Shown: positions 16,709 through 24,632 of the stretch, piece after piece
Layout: each line of letters starts with the position of its first letter
Position numbering within the stretch: position 1 is the first letter of the stretch
Origin: a virus
IMG/VR virus record: IMGVR_UViG_3300042691_010884
Location: 1-41,348 of that record
Direction: 5' to 3' (one strand)
Length of the DNA: 41,348 nt
Notes under the pieces: generated by a model
Database searches by the model: none
Seen by the model: the letters and a program-made list of their open reading frames with translations, nothing else
Told to the model about the DNA's origin: nothing
Made by a program: the position numbers and the translations under genes

Positions 16709-17423
16709 AATCGCCGTATATCTTCAAGATTTCTTTAACAGCTTCGTGACGTTCTATATCTGAATTATCGAATCTTACAACGTCTATATGTTCTAATTTT
16801 TTGTGTTGTTCAATCCTTTCTATAAAATTAATAAGACCGTTGTCTTTTAATCTGTCTGCTTGAGCTAGATCTCCTGTGACTACCATTTTACTCCCTTCAC
16901 CTAATCTAGTAAGCAGCATCTTCATTTGGTTCTGAGTAGCGTTTTGCATTTCATCAGCAATAACGTATGCGTTTTTAAAGGTGCGGCCACGCATATAAGC
17001 CAGTGGGCTAATCTCTACTACTTTTTCGTAGAGCATGTTTTCTATATCTTTTTGACTATAATATTCTCCTAATACATCAAAAATTGGTCGAGTCCAAGGG
17101 GCCATTTTTTCATTAAGATCTCCTGGCAAAAATCCTAGGTCCTCGTCCACACTAACGGCGGGTCTAGTAATAATAATCTTATCAACTTTTCCTTCCTGAT
17201 ACTGTTTGATACCCATCTGCACAGCTAATAAAGTTTTACCCGTACCTGCTGGGCCGATAGCAAAAACTATGTTTTTAGTATCATCACTTAGCTTGTTTAG
17301 GTATAATTCTTGATGCTTGTTTCGAGGATGAAGCAGCAAACGCAGCTTCTTATTAGGAAGGTATGGTTGAAAATCAATTACATTTACATCTGAAGTAAAG
17401 CGTTTTTTCACTCTTTTACTCAT
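16707..17423 (-). CDS. phoH: PhoH-like P-loop ATPase
   Basis: This 238-residue protein is of the PhoH family, common in marine phages. Walker A is GPAGTGKTLLA (about 58-68) and the Walker B-type motif is VIADEMQN. ITRPAVSVDEDLGFLPGDLN and VVTGDLAQAD are family signatures. The family resembles the ATPase half of helicases and is tied to phosphate-stress regulation in bacteria; the role in phages is not settled. It is the only minus-strand gene in this half of the window, convergent with dCMP deaminase, and has GGGAG before its ATG. Its leader contains a hairpin followed by a T-tract. Confidence 0.92.
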   Translation of the reverse strand: MSKRVKKRFTSDVNVIDFQPYLPNKKLRLLLHPRNKHQELYLNKLSDDTKNIVFAIGPAGTGKTLLAVQMGIKQYQEGKVDKIIITRPAVSVDEDLGFLPGDLNEKMAPWTRPIFDVLGEYYSQKDIENMLYEKVVEISPLAYMRGRTFKNAYVIADEMQNATQNQMKMLLTRLGEGSKMVVTGDLAQADRLKDNGLINFIERIEQHKKLEHIDVVRFDNSDIERHEAVKEILKIYGD

Positions 17424-17577
17424 TAAGTTCTCCCACTTATGAAAAAGCAGGACTTGTAGCGACCGCCCAGTTACTACAGAGGTCCTACAAACTTATTTAA
17501 TTCTGTTTCAATAATTTAAACTAATAGTATATGATTTCAAACCCGATAAATAAGTATAGCATTTTCTGGAAATTAAA
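17424..17577. promoter_or_regulatory. Divergent intergenic region with structured phoH leader
   Basis: This 154-bp gap separates phoH (minus) from the next plus-strand gene. Read on the minus strand, GGAC-CTC-TGTAG pairs with CTACA-A-GTCC (about 17453-17488), followed a few bases later by a run of T, like an attenuator in the phoH leader. A late promoter motif for the plus strand lies at 17545. A weak minus-strand TTGAAA-N16-TAAATT is the only phoH promoter candidate I found. Confidence 0.45.
17545..17552 (+). promoter_or_regulatory. T4-type late promoter motif GATAAATA
   Basis: The octamer lies 25 bp before the ATG at 17578, with TGGAAA as a weak ribosome-binding site in between. It is the likely promoter for the 17578-19622 block that ends in the spanin genes. 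Confidence 0.6.
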
Positions 17578-18153
17578 ATGAGAGATATTATAGAAATCAT
17601 TCAAAATGTAGAATCCATTTATAGTAATAACAGTAGCTTAGGAGCCTTAAAAGACTTCGAGCGTGTATTAGATGAAATGGATATGTATGTTTACAAGAAT
17701 TGGATAGAAGGTGAACTAGCAGAAGGCCCTATTATTGATAGGCACTGGATAACAGCTAGTTTTATGTGGCCGCGGGAAAAAATGCCTGATCCTATGGCAG
17801 CTAAAAGATTATTAGATTATGGGTGTAAAATTAAGTATGAACGTACACATCTCATACAGCCTAGGACAATAGAAGGACCAGACGATTTTAGACCAGGTAC
17901 TAGAAAGGGCAAGTTAGATCGTACTCCTGTGTGGTTAGTAGAAATTACGATGCCTAAAAAGTTAGTTGAAGATACATTCAATGGTTACATGAATCGTATG
18001 CGAGAAGACTTAGGTATTAATAGAACAGAAAAAGTAGATGCTGCTCCAGCGCAGACAGCAGATACTATGGCAGCGGCTGGAATGGCACCAGCTGCGCCAC
18101 CAATGGCCGGCGCAGCACCTGTAGGAGGAGCACCAAGTGTCCCAGCAGCTTAA
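17578..18153 (+). CDS. Conserved hypothetical late protein with Ala/Pro-rich tail
   Basis: This 191-residue protein has an ordered part (1-150) with many aromatic residues (YVYKNWIEGELAEGPIIDRH, about 37-56, then WITASFMWPREKMPD). A low-complexity Ala, Pro, Gly and Met tail (about 153-191) follows, probably disordered. No enzyme motif or membrane segment is seen. It is first in a late-promoter unit and overlaps the next gene by 17 bp; the tail codons contain that gene's ribosome-binding site. Late expression suggests a virion or assembly role, but I do not recognise the family with certainty. Confidence 0.6.
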   Translation: MRDIIEIIQNVESIYSNNSSLGALKDFERVLDEMDMYVYKNWIEGELAEGPIIDRHWITASFMWPREKMPDPMAAKRLLDYGCKIKYERTHLIQPRTIEGPDDFRPGTRKGKLDRTPVWLVEITMPKKLVEDTFNGYMNRMREDLGINRTEKVDAAPAQTADTMAAAGMAPAAPPMAGAAPVGGAPSVPAA

Positions 18154-18874
18154 TGAAGAACTATTAGCAGGCGATCTACGTATGCTAGTAGATAACATTT
18201 TTGAAGTAGATAGTTATGCCAGTAAAATGGGCTCAGACAAAGATATTGTAGTTTTATCATTTACTGTAGAACAAAAAGAACCTGCAGACGATCTAGTAAA
18301 CTTCTGCGAAAGAGGCTACGAGTTTATCTTAGATGCTGATGCTACTCCTGGGGAACTAAATGACGGAAAATATAAAGTATTTGTAGAAATAGAAAGAACA
18401 AGACATGTTCCCCAACAAATTATGGAACTATTAGACGGTATAGGAAAACTTTGCGAAATAGATAATTTTAAATTTAGATACTATAAAAGTTTTAATAGTA
18501 TAGATGTTGACGAAAACAGTTTAAAAGAAACTATTCCAACTAACAAAGACGATTATGATCTATCTATAAAAGAAGGAAGACTGAATAACTTTAGCAATTT
18601 CTTTGGGCGTAGTTATTTAGAAAGCATACACCTTGATAATAATGATTTAATTTTCCAAAAAAAATACACAGAACCTTTACGTATGAGAATTAAAGAATTT
18701 GGATTGAAAGAATCAATTTATAATTCGGCAGAAGGAAAAATAATGATAGAAAGCAAAGATATGGCCGAAATACTCTATCTTACCAAATACATCGGAAACT
18801 ACAATATTACTAAAATTGGTGGAGCTTTTATATTTGAAAATGAAGGATTTGCTGTCAGACTGGGGAAAGTATAA
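18137..18874 (+). CDS. Conserved hypothetical late protein (GTG start)
   Basis: This 245-residue acidic protein has DIVVLSFTVEQKEPADDLVN (about 36-55), a GYEFILDADATPGELNDGKY segment (about 60-79) and KVFVEIERTR. I recall similar proteins in T4-like marine phages without a function. The GTG start at 18137 is chosen because AGGAGGAG stands about 7 bp upstream, although this means a 17-bp overlap with the preceding gene. The stop overlaps the inner spanin start (TAATG), so it is co-translated with the lysis genes. No membrane segment or catalytic motif is visible. Confidence 0.6.
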   Translation: MSQQLNEELLAGDLRMLVDNIFEVDSYASKMGSDKDIVVLSFTVEQKEPADDLVNFCERGYEFILDADATPGELNDGKYKVFVEIERTRHVPQQIMELLDGIGKLCEIDNFKFRYYKSFNSIDVDENSLKETIPTNKDDYDLSIKEGRLNNFSNFFGRSYLESIHLDNNDLIFQKKYTEPLRMRIKEFGLKESIYNSAEGKIMIESKDMAEILYLTKYIGNYNITKIGGAFIFENEGFAVRLGKV

Positions 18875-19353
18875 TGTGGTATCTACAATTTATGTACAGT
18901 TTAATACCTGATAGTTGGATTGAACTAGCGACGTATGCTATACTTGCTACAGGTATCATATTTTATATTCTAAGTAAATTAATTGCTTGGATACCATTTA
19001 TCAAAAGTTATAAGATCCCCTTAGAATTAATTGGCGTTATATTATACGGAGTAGGTGCTTTCTACGCGGGCGGTTACGGTGTAGAACGTATGTGGAGAGA
19101 ACGAGTAGCAGAAGTTGAAGCAAAAGTTAAAGAATTAGAAGGACGTCAGGCAGAAGTAGTTAAAGTTATAGAAACAAAAGTTATTACAAAGATTAAGACT
19201 GTAGAAGTAATTAAAGAAGTTATTAAAACAGAGATAATAGAAAAAGAAAAACTTATTAATGCTAACTGTGATGTTAGTCCTGATGCTATTGAGATGTTTA
19301 ACAAGGCTGTGACAAATCCTGAACAGTTACAACCTTCAGGAGAAGGAAAATGA
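18874..19353 (+). CDS. Inner-membrane spanin candidate (i-spanin)
   Basis: This 159-residue protein has two hydrophobic segments (about 15-36 and 47-68) followed by a long charged coiled coil (about 76-128, rich in EVEAKVKELE and repeated Val-Ile-Glu/Lys heptads) and a short C-terminal part with one Cys. The next gene, overlapping by 4 bp, encodes a small lipoprotein, the classic arrangement of a two-component spanin that fuses inner and outer membranes at lysis of Gram-negative hosts. An i-spanin usually has one N-terminal helix; with two, the N-terminus would have to face the periplasm for the coiled coil to be periplasmic. The call rests on architecture and neighbour. Confidence 0.72.
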   Translation: MWYLQFMYSLIPDSWIELATYAILATGIIFYILSKLIAWIPFIKSYKIPLELIGVILYGVGAFYAGGYGVERMWRERVAEVEAKVKELEGRQAEVVKVIETKVITKIKTVEVIKEVIKTEIIEKEKLINANCDVSPDAIEMFNKAVTNPEQLQPSGEGK

Positions 19354-19622
19354 GAATGATTATTTTATTCTACTGTTTGTTTCTAGCAGGCTGTTCTACT
19401 ACACCTGTTCCTGTGGTAATGAAGTTTCCAGATGCTCCTCCTAGTCTAATGACTCCGGCAGAAGATCTAAACAAATTACCTACAGATAAAAAAATAGAAT
19501 TAAGCGATATTATTCAAACTACCAATGCTAATTCAGCAAAATACTATGAGCTTAAAATTAAGTACGAAGCTTGGCAAGAATGGTATAAAGAACAAAAGAG
19601 CATAGCCGATCAACTAAAGTAA
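19350..19622 (+). CDS. Outer-membrane spanin candidate (o-spanin lipoprotein)
   Basis: This 90-residue lipoprotein starts MRMIILFYCLFLAGCSTTPV: the lipobox LAGC puts lipidated Cys15 at the mature N-terminus. A Pro-rich stretch follows, then a C-terminal helix (YYELKIKYEAWQEWYKEQK) of a kind I recall from Rz1-like proteins of T4-like phages. The start overlaps the i-spanin candidate as ATGA. Together they would form a periplasm-spanning complex that disrupts the outer membrane at lysis. Residues +2 and +3 after Cys are Ser and Thr, compatible with outer-membrane sorting. Confidence 0.8.
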   Translation: MRMIILFYCLFLAGCSTTPVPVVMKFPDAPPSLMTPAEDLNKLPTDKKIELSDIIQTTNANSAKYYELKIKYEAWQEWYKEQKSIADQLK

Positions 19623-19630
19623 CCAAAATT

Positions 19631-19638
19631 GATAAATA
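19631..19638 (+). promoter_or_regulatory. T4-type late promoter motif GATAAATA
   Basis: The octamer is 32 bp before the ATG at 19671, in the 48-bp gap after the spanin pair. AAGGAG at about 19661 gives the ribosome-binding site. Confidence 0.6.
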
Positions 19639-19670
19639 CTAGCATATTAAACTAGTAGTGAAGGAGCGAT

Positions 19671-19916
19671 ATGAATCACGATAGAAAAATGTTTAGATGG
19701 CTAGGGCTGCTACTAATATTACCTATTATACTAGCAGTTTGTGGGGGAGATCGTTTCCGTTACCCTTGCCAAGATCCAGAAAATTGGAATGAAAAACAGT
19801 GTCAAAAGCCTTATTGTGAAGTAACAGGAACTTGCCCTGAGCATATCTTTAAAGGTTCAGAGAATCCTCCTAGTCAAATCACACAAGCCAAACCAGTTGA
19901 GAAAGGATGTAAATAA
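19671..19916 (+). CDS. Small Cys-rich membrane-anchored protein
   Basis: This 81-residue protein has an N-terminal membrane segment (about 10-24, WLGLLLILPIILAVC) followed by a Cys-rich domain. The spacing is RYPCQDPENW, then CQKPYC, then GTCPEH, plus a Cys near the end. The sequence before Cys24 (LAV-C) is a poor lipobox because Val occupies -1, so a membrane anchor or signal peptide is more likely than lipidation. Even spacing of cysteines suggests a disulfide-stabilised periplasmic or surface domain. AAGGAG supports the start. Its place next to spanins and a two-helix membrane protein suggests lysis or superinfection functions, but the sequence does not prove either. Confidence 0.6.
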   Translation: MNHDRKMFRWLGLLLILPIILAVCGGDRFRYPCQDPENWNEKQCQKPYCEVTGTCPEHIFKGSENPPSQITQAKPVEKGCK

Positions 19917-20422
19917 TGGAAAAATACGTCGACGACAAAGGTACAGAAATGTCAATTTACACAGAACAAGAATTAATGGCTAGACTGAAATTCTTTATTG
20001 GAATTTGTCTAGCACTCACATTAGTAGGTATTGTATTTGTTGTATTATATTCATTGATATTCGTAACACAGCCAATGAATGCAATTAGCCCTATGGATCA
20101 AAAGTTTTTTGAACTCATTATCCCTATAGCAACATTTTTAACAGGTACTCTATCTGGAATTATGTTAGCAGGCGATGATAAAGATCTTAGAGCTAAAGCA
20201 CTAGATGCAGCTAACAAACCTCCACCAGTTAGTCCTGCACCAACTCCTAGCCCAACAAGATCCCCAAGTCCAATCGGTTCGTTTGGATTAGGAGCAGCAG
20301 GCGCAATGACTGGAGCAACTATGGCAGCACCTAGTCCTGTAGCAACACCTGGTATGCCTACCATGGATAAGCCAATGCCTAGCAGACCTCCATTGGATGA
20401 AGATTTTCCTCCAATAGATTGA
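19916..20422 (+). CDS. Two-helix membrane protein with Pro-rich tail (holin candidate)
   Basis: This 168-residue protein has two transmembrane helices (about 27-50 and 66-86) with a short loop between them, a charged segment (GDDKDLRAKALDAANK) and a disordered Pro/Ala/Ser-rich tail. Two helices, short loop and position beside spanins fit a holin, but no holin family motif is recognisable and the tail is unusually long. It overlaps the preceding stop (TAATG). A promoter -35 for the next operon overlaps its stop codon. Confidence 0.5.
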   Translation: MEKYVDDKGTEMSIYTEQELMARLKFFIGICLALTLVGIVFVVLYSLIFVTQPMNAISPMDQKFFELIIPIATFLTGTLSGIMLAGDDKDLRAKALDAANKPPPVSPAPTPSPTRSPSPIGSFGLGAAGAMTGATMAAPSPVATPGMPTMDKPMPSRPPLDEDFPPID

Positions 20423-20447
20423 CCTAGTTAGGAGTTCCGCGTATAAT
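20419..20447 (+). promoter_or_regulatory. Strong sigma70-like promoter TTGACC-N17-TATAAT
   Basis: The -35 TTGACC (20419-20424) is followed by an exact 17-bp spacer and a perfect TATAAT (20442-20447). Initiation 7-8 bp downstream falls at 20454-20455, on the dnaJ ATG, so the message would be leaderless. The GGAG at 20431 lies within the spacer and upstream of the start of RNA. Confidence 0.8.
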
Positions 20448-20454
20448 TAATAGT

Positions 20455-21285
20455 ATGACATACTATGATATACTTGGAGTAAACGAAGACGCTAGTCAGG
20501 ATGATATAAAAAAAGCCTACAAAAAATTGGCTATGACACATCATCCTGACCGAGGCGGTGATAATAAAAAATTCCAAGAAATTTCTCAAGCTTACGATAC
20601 ACTAAGCGACGCTCAAAAAAAATCACAATACGACGCAGAAATAAATGGATTTAGTAATCCATTTAATGGAATGCCGGGACAAGGGTTTCCAAATTTTGGA
20701 GATATGTTTGGTTTCCATTTTGGTCCTGGATTCGCTCAGCCTACTAGAAGAAAAAATAGAGATTTAAGTATACGTATAACAATTACCTTTAAACAAAGTT
20801 ATTTAGGTACACAAATAGAAGCACGTTATCCTACTCCAGCAGGTAAATCAAAAACAGTGGTTATCGATGTTCCTCCTGGTATACAATCTGGTCAAGTTAT
20901 TAGATATGGAGGGCTAGGAGATGATTCGAATACTAGATTGCCGCCTGGAGACTTGAATGTTACAGTAATGGTAGAAACAAGTACAGAGTGGGTCAGACGT
21001 GGTGATGATCTTTGTAAAATCTTAGAAATCAATGTTTTAGAAGCGATGACTGGCTGTACAAAGCACATTGATTGTTTAGACGGAACTGCTATACCAATTA
21101 ATGTTCGTCCAGGTATACAACACGGCACTGAATTTGCCAGTGGCGGGCGAGGATTTAAAAATATTAACACAGGCAGAGCAGGAGCATTAATTATAATAAT
21201 AAATGTAGCAGTTCCTGCTATTACCAACCAAGAAATAATTAACAAATTAAAAATAATTTATGCTGAAATTAGTAACTCATCCTAA
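20455..21285 (+). CDS. dnaJ: DnaJ/CbpA-like Hsp40 co-chaperone
   Basis: Residues 3-65 form a J-domain with the invariant His30-Pro-Asp32 and KKAYKKLAMTHHPDRGGD, which stimulates the ATPase of a DnaK partner. A short Gly/Phe-rich linker (about 66-97, with GMPGQGFPNFGDMFGFHFG) leads into a DnaJ C-terminal substrate-binding region (about 102-272). The Cys-rich zinc finger of type I DnaJ is absent, so this is type II (CbpA-like). No DnaK lies in the window, so it probably works with host DnaK. The strong promoter predicts a leaderless transcript. It heads a run of overlapping genes with def and clpA. Confidence 0.93.
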   Translation: MTYYDILGVNEDASQDDIKKAYKKLAMTHHPDRGGDNKKFQEISQAYDTLSDAQKKSQYDAEINGFSNPFNGMPGQGFPNFGDMFGFHFGPGFAQPTRRKNRDLSIRITITFKQSYLGTQIEARYPTPAGKSKTVVIDVPPGIQSGQVIRYGGLGDDSNTRLPPGDLNVTVMVETSTEWVRRGDDLCKILEINVLEAMTGCTKHIDCLDGTAIPINVRPGIQHGTEFASGGRGFKNINTGRAGALIIIINVAVPAITNQEIINKLKIIYAEISNSS

Positions 21286-21796
21286 CCCAGTATTAGATAA
21301 AATACTTCCAGAGTTTGACTTTAAAAATCCAATTGTAGATCCAATAGAGTTAGAAGAACAAATGATTATTCTTATGGATCGAGAAAATGGACTCGGACTA
21401 GCTGCGAACCAAGTAGGAATCGAAGCAAGAGTATTTGTAATGAAAACTCAACAATTAGACGGAGTATATACTCCTTTTGCTTTGTTTAACCCTAAAATCA
21501 TTGTAACAGATCCTGAAGAAGAACTAGGCGAAGAAGGATGTTTGAGTTTTCCTGGTCTTTTTTTCAAATTAAAGAGACCGAGTCATGTTGTTACCGAATT
21601 CTTTGACAGAAACGGAAATCAATGTATAATAAGATTTGACGGCATTGATGCTAGATGCTTTTTACACGAATTAGATCATTTAAACGGTATTTGTTTTACC
21701 AGTAAAATAAGCAAAACTAAATTAGATTTAGCACTTAAAAAACAAAGGAAATTATTAAATGGTAGAACCCAGCAACGAGCTACAATTAATATTTGA
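21260..21796 (+). CDS. def: Peptide deformylase
   Basis: This 178-residue metallo-enzyme removes the formyl group from nascent proteins. All three motifs are intact: GLGLAANQ (44-51), EGCLS (92-96, metal ligand Cys94) and HELDH (136-140, two His ligands and catalytic Glu). The N-terminus MLKLVTHPNPVLDK is typical of the family, supporting the ATG at 21260 even though it overlaps dnaJ by 26 bp. Phage deformylases are known in marine phages and were proposed to keep protein maturation going after host shut-off. The ClpA start overlaps its end by 38 bp. Confidence 0.95.
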   Translation: MLKLVTHPNPVLDKILPEFDFKNPIVDPIELEEQMIILMDRENGLGLAANQVGIEARVFVMKTQQLDGVYTPFALFNPKIIVTDPEEELGEEGCLSFPGLFFKLKRPSHVVTEFFDRNGNQCIIRFDGIDARCFLHELDHLNGICFTSKISKTKLDLALKKQRKLLNGRTQQRATINI

Positions 21797-24011
21797 AAAG
21801 TCTATTCAAGTAGCACAAAAATTAAAACATGAATATTTAACCATTGAACATTTATTATTCGCAATGCTTTGCGAAGAATCATTTGTAAACTGTGTTAACG
21901 GCTTTGGAGCAGATTCTGATTACTTAAAAAAGAATTTAGAACATTTCTTGAAGCATAAACAAAAAGAAATTACTACCACCGAAGACAATGTTAAACCACG
22001 TAAAACACAAAGTGTAGAGCGTGTACTTAACAGAGCTTTTACACAAGTTTTGTTCAACGGTCGACAAAAAATCGAAGCCACAGATGTATTTGTTAGTATG
22101 ATGGCAGAAAAACGCAGTTATGCTTTTTACTATATTCAGCAAGCTGGCATTGATAAAGATAAATTTAGCGATTACATTAACAACGAAATACCTGAGGTAG
22201 AAGAAGAACAAAATCCAATGGACCAACAAGGCGAACGTGCTCTAAGAGCATTTACTACTAATTTAAACGATGCTGTAAAGAAAAACAAAATCGACCCTGT
22301 AATAGGACGTATCGAAGAACTAGAAAATGTTGCCCTTGCTTTAGGTCGCAGATCTAAAAGTAATGTAATTCTTGTAGGAGATCCAGGAGTAGGCAAAACT
22401 GCTATAGCAGAAGGACTTGCCTTTAATATTGTAAAAGGTGCTGTTCCAGATTTTCTAAAAGAATATACAGTCTATAACTTAGATATCAGTGCTATGTTAG
22501 CTGGTAGTAAATACCGAGGAGACTTTGAAGAACGATTTAAATCTGTATTGAAAAGTTTAGAAAAGAAAGGCAAAACGATTCTATTCATTGACGAAGCACA
22601 CATGATAAGTGGAGCGGGCAGTGCCAGTAATAGTAGCAATGATCTCAGTAACATGATGAAACCTGCTCTAAGCAAAGGCAATATTAAAGTCATTGCTAGC
22701 ACTACCTGGGAAGAATATAGAAAATACTTTGAAAAAGATCGCGCTTTAATGAGAAGATTTCAACGCATTTCTATTGAAGAACCTACATCTGAAATGACTA
22801 TTCAAATTCTTAAAGGTATTAAAAAGTATTACGAACAATACCATAATGTAAAAATTAAAGATGATGCTATACAAGCAGCTATTAAACTTAGTGTAAAGTA
22901 TCAAGCAGATAAAAAATTACCTGATAAAGCTATTGACCTGATAGACTGTGCGTGTTCACGGTTCAATCTAAAAGCAGCAGATACTAGAACAATTACAGCC
23001 AGTGAAATCGAATTTGAACTTAGCAAAATGATTAACATGCCTGCTGAAACTATAGCAGAGCAAGAAGCAACTAATCTTGCTACACTAGAAGATAAAATTA
23101 AATCTGATGTATATGGTCAAGATACTGCTGTACAAGATATTGTAGATAAAATTCTTGTAAGTCGTGCTGGATTGAAACCAGATAATAAACCTGTTGGTAG
23201 TTTTGTATTCATGGGTCCAACAGGAACTGGTAAAACTGAAACTGCTAAAGCTCTTGCTAAACATCTTGGTGTTAAACTCATCCGATTTGATATGAGCGAA
23301 TATCAAGAAAAGCACAGTATTAGTAAGTTAATAGGTAGTCCGCCAGGCTATGTTGGCTTTGAAGAAAACGCAGGTCTATTAATTACACAGATACAAGAGA
23401 ATCCAAACTGTGTGCTACTACTCGATGAAGTAGAAAAAAGTCATCCTGACGTGAGTACTATTCTTTTACAGATTATGGATAACGGATTTGTTACAGGCAG
23501 CAACGGTAAAAAAGCAGACTGTCGTAATATTATCCTTATTCTTACTACTAACGCGGGAGCACAAGAAGCAGAAAAAAATGCTATTGGCTTCGGTAGTCAG
23601 GAAAAAACTTATCAAGATAAAGAACTTAAAAAATTCTTTGCTCCTGAATTCCGTAATAGATTAGACGGTGTAGTTACATTTGACAAGTTGGCTAAAGAAA
23701 CTATGATTAAGATTGTGGGCAAATTTATGAGTGAAGTTAGAGACCAGGTTAAAGAAAAGGGTGTCAAACTTAAAATTAATGCCGAGTCAGTTGATTGGTT
23801 AGTTGAGCGAGGCTTTGATAAAAAGATGGGTGCTCGTCCTTTGCAACGTGTCATTGATAAAGAAATTAAACGTCCTTTAGCTAAGATGATGTTGTTTGGA
23901 GAATTAAGAAACGGCGGCATTGTAAGTGTAATTATAGAAGATGATAAAATTGTGTTGAAACCAAAACTTAAATCGAAAGTTGTTGAAAATGAAGTTTTTG
24001 AAATCACATAA
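21759..24011 (+). CDS. clpA: Full-length ClpA-like AAA+ unfoldase
   Basis: At 750 residues this is nearly the size of E. coli ClpA (758). It has an N-domain (about 1-145, with LTIEHLLFAML). The D1 AAA+ module has Walker A GDPGVGKT (207-214), pore loop KYRG (251-254) and Walker B FIDEAH. The D2 module has Walker A GPTGTGKT (486-493), Walker B LLLDEVEK (553-560) and pore loop GYVG (530-533). IGF at 609-611 sits where ClpA carries its IGL ClpP-docking tripeptide and matches the form used by ClpX. MGARPLQRVI is the sensor-2 region. No ClpP or ClpS gene is seen, so host ClpP is the probable partner. The ribosome-binding site AAAGGA lies about 9 bp upstream. Confidence 0.95.
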   Translation: MVEPSNELQLIFEKSIQVAQKLKHEYLTIEHLLFAMLCEESFVNCVNGFGADSDYLKKNLEHFLKHKQKEITTTEDNVKPRKTQSVERVLNRAFTQVLFNGRQKIEATDVFVSMMAEKRSYAFYYIQQAGIDKDKFSDYINNEIPEVEEEQNPMDQQGERALRAFTTNLNDAVKKNKIDPVIGRIEELENVALALGRRSKSNVILVGDPGVGKTAIAEGLAFNIVKGAVPDFLKEYTVYNLDISAMLAGSKYRGDFEERFKSVLKSLEKKGKTILFIDEAHMISGAGSASNSSNDLSNMMKPALSKGNIKVIASTTWEEYRKYFEKDRALMRRFQRISIEEPTSEMTIQILKGIKKYYEQYHNVKIKDDAIQAAIKLSVKYQADKKLPDKAIDLIDCACSRFNLKAADTRTITASEIEFELSKMINMPAETIAEQEATNLATLEDKIKSDVYGQDTAVQDIVDKILVSRAGLKPDNKPVGSFVFMGPTGTGKTETAKALAKHLGVKLIRFDMSEYQEKHSISKLIGSPPGYVGFEENAGLLITQIQENPNCVLLLDEVEKSHPDVSTILLQIMDNGFVTGSNGKKADCRNIILILTTNAGAQEAEKNAIGFGSQEKTYQDKELKKFFAPEFRNRLDGVVTFDKLAKETMIKIVGKFMSEVRDQVKEKGVKLKINAESVDWLVERGFDKKMGARPLQRVIDKEIKRPLAKMMLFGELRNGGIVSVIIEDDKIVLKPKLKSKVVENEVFEIT

Positions 24012-24615
24012 AATAGTACATATTGATAGACTTTTTCAAGGAAAATACAAGTATAAGACTGTAATTTCCTCAGGAGTAGCTGGTTTATTTAGAGGAGGTA
24101 ATTTAGATAGAGTAACATCTGCTTTAAAAAACGGAGATTTCTATTTAAAAAGTGCTACAGTAGCTGAAAAAACTTTTGCTAGTAAACTACTTAATTTACT
24201 AAAATCTTTAGAAAATTGGTGTATAAGAGTAGAAACTCCATACATCTCACTATACGTGGATAATTTAAAGTCTTTAGAATCTATTGTAAAACTAAGCAAT
24301 AGTAGAATCAAATACATCGGAATACCCGATCCAGCAACAGAATCAAAGTTAGCAAGTAAGTCAGTGATTGTTAAAAAACTCGACTTTGATTTTAAAGTTA
24401 CTGTAGGATCTACTAATCAAAACTACATAAGTTTTGTAAACTGGTGTGAAAATAACCCTAAAGTACGATTACCTAAACGTGCTGCCAAGGATCTAAGCAA
24501 GAATTATAGCCCCGGAGGCGGGTACTTTTATGTTAAAGATGACAAAAGTCTCACTATGGTTAAGATGTTTTTAGGGCGCACAATTACTAAAGTAGAGACA
24601 GTAGTCCGCGCCTGA
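23989..24615 (+). CDS. Hypothetical phage protein after clpA
   Basis: This 208-residue basic protein begins MKFLKSHKIVHIDRLFQGKY (1-20) and contains SSGVAGLFRGGNLDRV, ISLYVDNLKSLESIV and a C-terminal SPGGGYFYVKDDKSLTMVKM. A TTG start three codons upstream is possible, but the ATG at 23989 is preferred; neither has a clear ribosome-binding site, suggesting translational coupling to clpA, with which it overlaps by 23 bp. No enzyme motif is recognised. The last gene of the operon is followed by the hairpin at 24633, which could end the transcript. It could be an adaptor for ClpA by position only. Confidence 0.6.
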   Translation: MKFLKSHKIVHIDRLFQGKYKYKTVISSGVAGLFRGGNLDRVTSALKNGDFYLKSATVAEKTFASKLLNLLKSLENWCIRVETPYISLYVDNLKSLESIVKLSNSRIKYIGIPDPATESKLASKSVIVKKLDFDFKVTVGSTNQNYISFVNWCENNPKVRLPKRAAKDLSKNYSPGGGYFYVKDDKSLTMVKMFLGRTITKVETVVRA

Positions 24616-24632
24616 TAAAGTAGTTTATTAAG

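Noticed and set aside
19671-19916. Lipoprotein call for the Cys-rich membrane protein
   Set aside because: The sequence before Cys24 is LAV-C; Val at -1 is not accepted in a normal lipobox.
23612-24007. 131-codon minus-strand open frame
   Set aside because: It lies wholly antisense to the conserved D2 C-terminal part of ClpA, with no start signals; it is a shadow frame.
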